64,000 nucleotides of DNA from assembly GCF_014930365.1 (NCBI RefSeq), contig NZ_JABXWI010000013.1:259546-323545 (forward strand), given 5' to 3'. The notes under the pieces were generated by a model. It saw only the letters and a program-made list of their open reading frames with translations, did not search any database and had not been told where the DNA came from. Each line of letters starts with the position of its first letter. Positions within the stretch are counted from its first letter, which is position 1. Shown piece by piece: positions 58,875 through 64,000 of the stretch. Source of the DNA: Streptomyces caniscabiei (GTDB taxonomy: Bacteria > Actinomycetota > Actinomycetes > Streptomycetales > Streptomycetaceae). The position numbers and the translations under genes are program-made.

Positions 58875-60090
58875 CGACGTCTTCCTGATCGACGGCGCGC
58901 GCACCCCGCAGGGCCGCTACGGCGGCGCACTCGCCTCCGTTCGCCCGGACGACCTGGCCGCCCTCGTGGTGGGAGAGGCCGTGCGCCGTGCCGGAGTCCC
59001 GGCGGAGGCCGTGGACGAGGTGGTCCTGGGGGCCGCCAACCAGGCCGGTGAGGACAACCGGGACGTGGCGCGCATGGCCGTGCTGCTGGCGGGGCTGCCG
59101 CACACCGTCCCCGGCTACACGGTCAACCGGCTCTGCGCCTCCGGCCTCACCGCCGTCGCGAGTGCCGCCCAGGCGATCCGGTCAGGGGAGGCGGACCTGG
59201 TGGTCGCGGGCGGGGTGGAGTCCATGACCCGCGCCCCCTGGGTGATGGCCAAGCCCGGCACCCCCTGGGCCAAGCCGGGGGAGGTGCACGACACGTCACT
59301 GGGCTGGCGTTTCACCAACCCCCGCTTCGCCGCCGCCGACCGGGCCGTGCCCGCGGGCGCCGGTCCCGAGACGGTCAGGGTGACCCTCGCGATGGGGGAG
59401 ACGGCCGAGGAGGTCGCGGCGCTGGACGGCATCACCCGGGCCGAGTCCGACGCGTTCGCGTTGCGCAGTCACCAGCGGGCCGTGGCGGCACGGGAGGCCG
59501 GGCACTTCGACCGCGAGATCGTGCCCGTTCCGGTGAAGGGCGGCGAGGTCACCCACGACGAGGGGCCGCGCCCCGGCACCACCCTGGAGAAGCTCGGCGC
59601 TCTGCGGACCAGTTTCCGCGAGGGCGGCATCGTCACCGCCGGTTCCTCCTCGCCGCTGTCGGACGGCGCCGCCGCGCTGGTGGTCGCGAGCGCCGACGCC
59701 GTACGGCGGTACGGGCTCACCCCGCGGGCGCGGATCGTCACCTCCGCGTCGGCCGGCGTCCAGCCCCAAGTCATGGGCCTCGGCCCGGTCCCCGCCACAC
59801 AGAAGGCCCTGACCCGCGCCGGCTGGCAGGCCGGGGACGTGGACGCCGTCGAGTTGAACGAGGCGTTCGCCGCCCAGGCGCTGGCCGTCATGCGCCGTCT
59901 CGGACTCGACGAGGAGAAGGTCAACGCCGACGGCGGCGCCATCGCGCTCGGCCATCCCCTCGGCTGCTCCGGAGCCCGCATCCTGCTGACGCTGATCGGC
60001 AGGCTGGAGCGCGGGGACGCCCGCCGGGGCCTGGCGACGCTGTGCGTGGGAGTCGGCCAGGGCGTCGCCATGCTCGTGGAGCGGGTGTGA
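58867..60090 (+). CDS. paaJ: 3-oxoadipyl-CoA/acetyl-CoA thiolase
   Basis: 407 residues. ATG 58867 overlaps the paaN stop by eight bases. Thiolase nucleophile Cys90 (NRLCASGLTAVASAAQ), NEAFAAQALAV, GHPLGCSGAR (His) and the second Cys (LATLCVGVGQGVAM) are all present. Biosynthetic/degradative type II thiolase; here it would split 3-oxoadipyl-CoA (or dehydroadipyl-CoA) into succinyl-CoA and acetyl-CoA. The symbol rests on context; the substrate is not certain. Confidence 0.85.
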   Translation: MSDDVFLIDGARTPQGRYGGALASVRPDDLAALVVGEAVRRAGVPAEAVDEVVLGAANQAGEDNRDVARMAVLLAGLPHTVPGYTVNRLCASGLTAVASAAQAIRSGEADLVVAGGVESMTRAPWVMAKPGTPWAKPGEVHDTSLGWRFTNPRFAAADRAVPAGAGPETVRVTLAMGETAEEVAALDGITRAESDAFALRSHQRAVAAREAGHFDREIVPVPVKGGEVTHDEGPRPGTTLEKLGALRTSFREGGIVTAGSSSPLSDGAAALVVASADAVRRYGLTPRARIVTSASAGVQPQVMGLGPVPATQKALTRAGWQAGDVDAVELNEAFAAQALAVMRRLGLDEEKVNADGGAIALGHPLGCSGARILLTLIGRLERGDARRGLATLCVGVGQGVAMLVERV

Positions 60091-60833
60091 GCACCGCCTA
60101 CGAGACGCTGCTCGTCGAGGAGCGGGAGGACCGGGTCGTCGTCACCCTGCACCGGCCCGAGGCCCGCAACGCCATCAGCGCCCGCATGATCGCCGAACTG
60201 CACGAGGTGTGCGGCCTGCTGGAACGCGACCCCAGGCTGCTGCTGCTCACCGGACACGGCCGGGTCTTCGCGGGCGGCGCCGACATCGCCGAACTGCTGC
60301 GCCGGGGCCGCGACGAGGCCCTCCAGGGCATCAACAGCCGACTCTTCGAGCGGGTGCGCGGACTCCCCATGCCCACGCTCGCCGCCGTCGACGGCTGGGC
60401 ACTGGGCGGCGGCGCCGAACTGGCGTACGCCTGCGATCTCCGCATCGCCGGTCCGGACGCCGTCTTCGGCAACCCCGAACCGGGGCTCGGCATCCTCGCC
60501 GCGGCCGGAGCCTGCCGGCGGCTGCCCGAACTGGTCGGCTCGTCGATCGCCAAGCAGGTGCTGCTCGCCGGGCGGAACCTCGACGCGGACGCGGCACTCG
60601 CGGCCGGGCTGGTCGTCGACGTCGTACCGGCGCGGCGGCTGCTGGACGAGGCGCACGCCCTGCTCGACCGGATGGCCCGCTCCTCCGCCACCGCCCTGCG
60701 GCTGACGAAGCTCGTCCTCGACGCACCCGGCTCCCACCCGGTCCTCGACGACCTGGCCCAGGCCGTGCTGTTCGAGGGACAGGACAAGAAGGACCGCATG
60801 ACACGCTTCCTGGAGAAGAGGAGCCGGGCATGA
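60087..60833 (+). CDS. paaF: Enoyl-CoA hydratase/isomerase (PaaF-like)
   Basis: 248 residues from GTG 60087, in a GTGA overlap with the thiolase stop. Crotonase fold: oxyanion-hole segments HGRVFAGGADIAELL and AVDGWALGGGAELAYACDL, and catalytic Glu region FGNPEPGLGILAAAGA. It hydrates an unsaturated CoA thioester in the beta-oxidation half of the pathway (2,3-didehydroadipyl-CoA). The paaF symbol follows gene order, and exchange of roles with the second crotonase at 61.7 kb is possible. Confidence 0.8.
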   Translation: MSTAYETLLVEEREDRVVVTLHRPEARNAISARMIAELHEVCGLLERDPRLLLLTGHGRVFAGGADIAELLRRGRDEALQGINSRLFERVRGLPMPTLAAVDGWALGGGAELAYACDLRIAGPDAVFGNPEPGLGILAAAGACRRLPELVGSSIAKQVLLAGRNLDADAALAAGLVVDVVPARRLLDEAHALLDRMARSSATALRLTKLVLDAPGSHPVLDDLAQAVLFEGQDKKDRMTRFLEKRSRA

Positions 60834-61684
60834 CCTCAGCACCCGCAGTCGTCGGGGTGATCGGCGGCGGCCGCATGGGCGCCGGCATCGCACAGTCCTT
60901 CGCGACGGCCGGTTCCGCCGTGACCGTCGTGGAGAGCGGTGCACAGGCCGCGGCCGCGGCACTGGACCGCGTGGCCGCCGGACTCAGGAGGGCGGCCGAA
61001 CGCGGCGCACTCGCCGAGCCCCCGGAGGAGGTGCTGGCCCGGGTGACCACGGTTCCCTCCGTCGAGGTCCTGCCCCCGCACGCCGACCTGGTCGTCGAGG
61101 CCGTCCCCGAGAACGCCGCGCTCAAGGCCCGGCTCCTCGCCGCCGCCGAACAGACGGTGAGCCCCGGCACGGTCCTGGCCAGCAACACCAGCTCCCTGTC
61201 GGTCACCGACCTCGCCGCCGCCCTCAACCGGCCCGAGCGCTTCCTGGGCATGCACTTCTTCAACCCCGTGCCCGCCTCCGCACTCGTCGAGATCGTCCTC
61301 GCGCCCGGCACCGGGGCCGACACCCTCGAAGCCGCCCTCGGCTGGACCCACTGCCTCGGCAAGAAGGACGTCGTCGTCCAGGACTCGCCCGGCTTCGCCA
61401 GCAGCCGCCTCGGCCTGGCCCTGGGCCTGGAGGCGATCCGCATGGTCGAGGAGGGCGTCGCCGAACCGGACGCCATCGACGACGCCATGCGGCTCGGCTA
61501 CCGGCACCCCATGGGCCCGCTGCGCCTGACCGACCTGGTCGGACTCGACGTACGCCTCGCCATCGCCGAGCACCTGCACAGCACCCTCGGCGAACGGTTC
61601 GCCCCGCCCCGGCTGCTGCGGGACAAGGTCGCCCGCGGCGAACTCGGCCGCAAGACCGGAAAGGGGTTCCACACATGGGAGTGA
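60830..61684 (+). CDS. paaH: 3-hydroxyacyl-CoA dehydrogenase (PaaH-like)
   Basis: 284 residues from ATG 60830, overlapping the previous stop (ATGA). NAD site GVIGGGRMGAGIAQSFATAG (start), catalytic HFFNPVPASALVEI, and GYRHPMGPLRLTDLVGLDV of the helical domain. It oxidises 3-hydroxyadipyl-CoA in phenylacetate catabolism. The frame upstream is the shadow of the hydratase gene. It overlaps the next crotonase gene by 10 bases. Confidence 0.87.
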   Translation: MTSAPAVVGVIGGGRMGAGIAQSFATAGSAVTVVESGAQAAAAALDRVAAGLRRAAERGALAEPPEEVLARVTTVPSVEVLPPHADLVVEAVPENAALKARLLAAAEQTVSPGTVLASNTSSLSVTDLAAALNRPERFLGMHFFNPVPASALVEIVLAPGTGADTLEAALGWTHCLGKKDVVVQDSPGFASSRLGLALGLEAIRMVEEGVAEPDAIDDAMRLGYRHPMGPLRLTDLVGLDVRLAIAEHLHSTLGERFAPPRLLRDKVARGELGRKTGKGFHTWE

Positions 61685-62502
61685 GCGCCACCGACCGGCC
61701 TCCGGCCGACGAGACGCGGCACGGCGTCGGCTGTGCCCTGGACGGCGGCGTTGCCGTCGTCGCACTCCGCAGGCCCTCCGCGGGCAACGCCCTGGACGTG
61801 TCGATGCGCGCGGAACTGATCGCCGCCGTACGCCGGGTGCGCGGCGAGGGTGACCGCGTCCGGGCGGTGCTGCTCACCGCCGAGGGCCGGCACTTCTGCG
61901 TCGGCCAGGACCTCAAGGAGCACGCGCGGGCCCTGGAGCGCGCGCCCGCCTCCGCCTTCGCCGTCGTCCGGGACGAGTACAACCCGCTCGTCGAGGAGTT
62001 GCGCGCGCTGCCGCAGCCCGTGGTCGCGGCCGTCGAGGGGGCCTGCGTCGGAGCGGGGCTGGGGCTCGCGCTCTGCGCCGATGTACGGGTCGCGGGGGCA
62101 GGGGCCCGTTTCTCGACCGCGTTCACCGGGATCGGCCTGGCCGCCGACAGCGGCCTGAGCGGGGCTCTGGCGCAGGCGGTCGGTCCGTCGCGGGCCGCTG
62201 CCCTGATGCTCCTCGGCGACCGCTTCGACGCATCGGCGGCGCAGCGGTGGGGCCTCGTGCACAGCGTCGTGCCGGACGGCGGTGCCGCCGCTGAGGGCCT
62301 GGCTCTCGCCCAGCGTCTCGCCGCCGGACCCACCGCCGCGTACGCCGAGGTCAAGGCGCTGCTGCGGGCCGACGCGGCACCCCTGTCCGCCGTGCTGGAA
62401 CGCGAGGCGGCGGCCCAGGAGCGGCTGGGCACGACCGAGGACCACCGGACCGCCGTGCGGGCCTTCCTCGAAGGCCGGCAGCCGTCCTTCACCGGGCACT
62501 GA
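61675..62502 (+). CDS. paaG: Enoyl-CoA hydratase/isomerase family protein (PaaG-like)
   Basis: 275 residues. ATG 61675, after AAGGGG, lies inside the end of the preceding gene. Crotonase fold: AEGRHFCVGQDLKEHA and GACVGAGLGLALCADVRV oxyanion segments; acidic TGIGLAADSGLSGALA, where PaaG has its catalytic Asp. PaaG isomerises ring-1,2-epoxyphenylacetyl-CoA to the oxepin. The Asp-containing segment favours that role over simple hydration, but the call is by context and similarity only. It is the last gene before the paaA promoter. Confidence 0.8.
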   Translation: MGVSATDRPPADETRHGVGCALDGGVAVVALRRPSAGNALDVSMRAELIAAVRRVRGEGDRVRAVLLTAEGRHFCVGQDLKEHARALERAPASAFAVVRDEYNPLVEELRALPQPVVAAVEGACVGAGLGLALCADVRVAGAGARFSTAFTGIGLAADSGLSGALAQAVGPSRAAALMLLGDRFDASAAQRWGLVHSVVPDGGAAAEGLALAQRLAAGPTAAYAEVKALLRADAAPLSAVLEREAAAQERLGTTEDHRTAVRAFLEGRQPSFTGH

Positions 62503-62550
62503 ACCGGCTGCCGCACAACGCCGGAACACGAAACACTCAGCCATGAAGTC

Positions 62551-62570
62551 TACCGAACGAATGGTCGGTA
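62551..62570. promoter_or_regulatory. PaaR-like operator before paaA
   Basis: TACCGAACGAATGGTCGGTA: outer arms TACCGA and TCGGTA are perfect inverted repeats. It shares ACCGAAC with the paaN site at 57089. It ends 16 bp before paaA, so a bound TetR-type repressor would block the start region. No strong -35/-10 could be assigned. Confidence 0.6.
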
Positions 62571-62586
62571 GGGAAAGTAGGGGCAG

Positions 62587-63582
62587 ATGACCGCGTCACA
62601 CGCCGACGTGTCGGCGGGGGAGTGCGCAGGGCCGGAGCTACGGGAGCACTTCGAGGCGACGATCGCGCGGGACCAGCGGATCGAGCCGCGTGACTGGATG
62701 CCGGAGGGTTATCGCGGGACGCTGGTCCGGCAGATCGCGCAGCATGCGCATTCGGAGATCATCGGCATGCAGCCGGAGGGTGAGTGGATCACGCGTGCGC
62801 CGTCGTTGCGGCGCAAGGCGATCCTGTTCGCGAAGGTGCAGGACGAGGCGGGTCACGGGCTGTATCTGTACTCGGCGGCGGAGACGCTGGGTGCGGACCG
62901 TGGGGATCTGACGGCTCGGCTGATCGAGGGCCGGCAGAAGTATTCGTCGATCTTCAACTACCCGACGGCCAGTTTCGCCGATGTGGGGGTGATCGGCTGG
63001 TTCGTGGACGGGGCGGCGATCTGCAATCAGGTGCCGTTGTGCCGGAGTTCGTACGGGCCGTATGCGCGGGCGATGGTGCGGATCTGCAAGGAGGAGTCGT
63101 TCCATCAGCGGCAGGGTTATGAGTTGCTGTTGACGATGATGCGTGGCACCCAGGCGCAGCGTGGGATGGTGCAGGAGGCGGTGGACCGATGGTGGTGGCC
63201 GTCGCTGATGATGTTCGGGCCGCCCGATGACGCCTCGCCCAACTCCGCGCAGTCGATGGCGTGGAAGATCAAGCGGCACAGCAACGACGAGTTGCGGCAG
63301 CGTTTCGTCGACATGACCGTGCCGCAGGCCGAGAAGTTGGGTGTGACGCTGCCCGACCCGGAGCTGCGGTGGAACCAGGAGCGGGGCCGGCATGACTTCG
63401 GCACTCCCGACTGGGACGAGCTCAAGCGTGTGATCTCCGGCGACGGACCGTGCAACGACGAGCGTGTCGCCCGGCGGCGCACCGCTCACGAGGAGGGCGC
63501 CTGGGTGCGCACCGCGGCCGCCGCCCACGCCGCCAAGCAGGCCGACCGTAGCCGCCGTGCACAGAGGGGAGCGGTGGCATGA
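62587..63582 (+). CDS. paaA: 1,2-phenylacetyl-CoA epoxidase, catalytic subunit PaaA
   Basis: 331 residues. Di-iron carboxylate oxygenase: QIAQHAHSEIIGMQPEGEW and VQDEAGHGLYLYSAAE (EAGH ligands), then RICKEESFHQRQGYELLL (second EExxH). PaaA with PaaC binds the substrate phenylacetyl-CoA and forms the ring epoxide with O2. ATG 62587 follows AGTAGGGGCAG. It overlaps paaB by four bases. The first two thirds use more T-ending codons (GGT, TAT, CAT) than its neighbours or its own C-terminal third, suggesting a different history for that part. Confidence 0.95.
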   Translation: MTASHADVSAGECAGPELREHFEATIARDQRIEPRDWMPEGYRGTLVRQIAQHAHSEIIGMQPEGEWITRAPSLRRKAILFAKVQDEAGHGLYLYSAAETLGADRGDLTARLIEGRQKYSSIFNYPTASFADVGVIGWFVDGAAICNQVPLCRSSYGPYARAMVRICKEESFHQRQGYELLLTMMRGTQAQRGMVQEAVDRWWWPSLMMFGPPDDASPNSAQSMAWKIKRHSNDELRQRFVDMTVPQAEKLGVTLPDPELRWNQERGRHDFGTPDWDELKRVISGDGPCNDERVARRRTAHEEGAWVRTAAAAHAAKQADRSRRAQRGAVA

Positions 63583-63872
63583 CCGCTGAGAAGCAGAACT
63601 GGCCGCTGTACGAGGTGTTCGTGCGTGGCAAGCGCGGCCTGAACCACGTCCATGTGGGCTCGCTGCACGCCGCCGACGACCAGATGGCTCTCACCCACGC
63701 CCGCGACCTGTACACGCGGCGCAATGAGGGTGTCTCGCTGTGGGTCGTGCGTTCCGCGCACATCGCCGCCTCCACCCGCGACGAGAAGGACCCTTTCTTC
63801 GAGCCCAGCGCCGACAAGGTGTACCGCCATCCCACGTTCTACGACATCCCCGACGACGTCCCGCACATCTGA
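63579..63872 (+). CDS. paaB: 1,2-phenylacetyl-CoA epoxidase subunit PaaB
   Basis: 97 residues, the usual size. WPLYEVFVRGKRGLNHVHVG and ADDQMALTHARDLYTRRNEG are typical PaaB features. It stabilises the epoxidase complex and helps structure the PaaAC pair. ATG 63579 overlaps the paaA stop; the paaC gene begins 10 bp after it. Confidence 0.95.
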   Translation: MTAEKQNWPLYEVFVRGKRGLNHVHVGSLHAADDQMALTHARDLYTRRNEGVSLWVVRSAHIAASTRDEKDPFFEPSADKVYRHPTFYDIPDDVPHI

Positions 63873-63882
63873 GGAGCAGGGA

Positions 63883-64000
63883 ATGAGTGACGACCACGTC
63901 TACCTGACCCTCGCCGAGGGACACGAGGACGACACCCGCTGGGCGTACGGCACCGGTTTCGAGGACCCCCTGCACGGGGTCGACACCACGGTGCCCGAAG
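63883..64000 (+). CDS. paaC: 1,2-phenylacetyl-CoA epoxidase subunit PaaC (cut by right edge)
   Basis: Only the first 39 codons are present (MSDDHVYLTLAEGHEDD and onward), open to the window end. Starts at ATG 63883 with GGAGCAGG upstream. The assignment rests mainly on the fixed paaA-paaB-paaC order and on recalled similarity of the N-terminus; the ferritin-like fold is beyond the edge. Confidence 0.75.
   Translation, partial: MSDDHVYLTLAEGHEDDTRWAYGTGFEDPLHGVDTTVPE

Noticed and set aside
1..64000. tRNA genes, insertion sequences, phage or integrative element boundaries
   Set aside because: I read both strands for tRNA-like cloverleaf signatures, transposase motifs and long terminal repeats and found none convincing.

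Overview
The window is very GC-rich, densely coding chromosomal DNA that reads as Streptomyces or a close relative. The evidence is G/C-ending codons, GTG starts, short ATGA/GTGA overlaps, a complete conservon (cvnABCD plus a CYP157-like P450), rare TTA codons confined to a few genes, SpoIIE/RsbW-type phosphatase-kinase fusions, and paa/bkd-type gene order. I see no rRNA, tRNA, CRISPR array, transposase or integrase.

Layout. 1-5.0 kb: amino-sugar block, with a MurR/RpiR regulator (cut by the left edge), a divergent SIS-domain gene, a 31-bp tandem repeat array and a secreted GH84 hexosaminidase-propeller fusion. Similar palindromic sites lie in front of the SIS and GH84 genes. 5.1-10.1 kb: MarR regulator, cyclase-family hydrolase and a large GAF-GAF-SpoIIE-HATPase protein. 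10.3-14.4 kb: a complete RbsA/RbsC/RbsB-like sugar ABC transporter. 14.4-17.4 kb: PAS-PP2C phosphatase and a Tat-exported FAD oxidoreductase. 17.9-21.8 kb: conservon with TTA codons in cvnA and cvnC. 22.2-24.7 kb: one open frame joining an ABBA indole prenyltransferase to a tryptophanase. 24.8-26.8 kb: a SUKH/SMI1-type protein. 27.0-32.9 kb: CoA-transferase, glutaryl-CoA-dehydrogenase-like enzyme and EtfBA, convergent with a 3-hydroxybutyryl-CoA dehydrogenase; this looks like glutarate or short-chain acyl-CoA oxidation.

33-45.3 kb is the most novel part. It is a catabolic cluster around a LacI repressor gene, with five near-identical 16-bp operators (consensus GTGCTAWCGTTAGCAC) in front of an enolase paralogue-extradiol dioxygenase-CMD-alcohol dehydrogenase operon, an FMN reductase, the repressor itself, an FAH-family hydrolase and a D-2-hydroxyacid dehydrogenase-kinase-cupin operon. 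An MFS transporter sits among them. The enolase paralogue lacks the usual catalytic-site His, so it probably acts on another substrate. I do not recognise this pathway.

45.3-48.7 kb: an orphan sugar-binding lipoprotein, a second LacI regulator and a small lipoprotein. 49-64 kb: an aromatic-catabolism block with an aminotransferase, a PaaN paralogue whose catalytic Cys is Arg, an Lrp/AsnC regulator, a 2-oxoacid dehydrogenase E1a-E1b-E2 operon, intact paaN, thiolase, two enoyl-CoA hydratases, a hydroxyacyl-CoA dehydrogenase and paaAB plus the start of paaC (cut by the right edge). Together these could run phenylalanine to phenylpyruvate, phenylacetyl-CoA, ring epoxidation and beta-oxidation to acetyl-CoA and succinyl-CoA. 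The aminotransferase and E1a genes share a long, identically spaced promoter element next to the Lrp gene.
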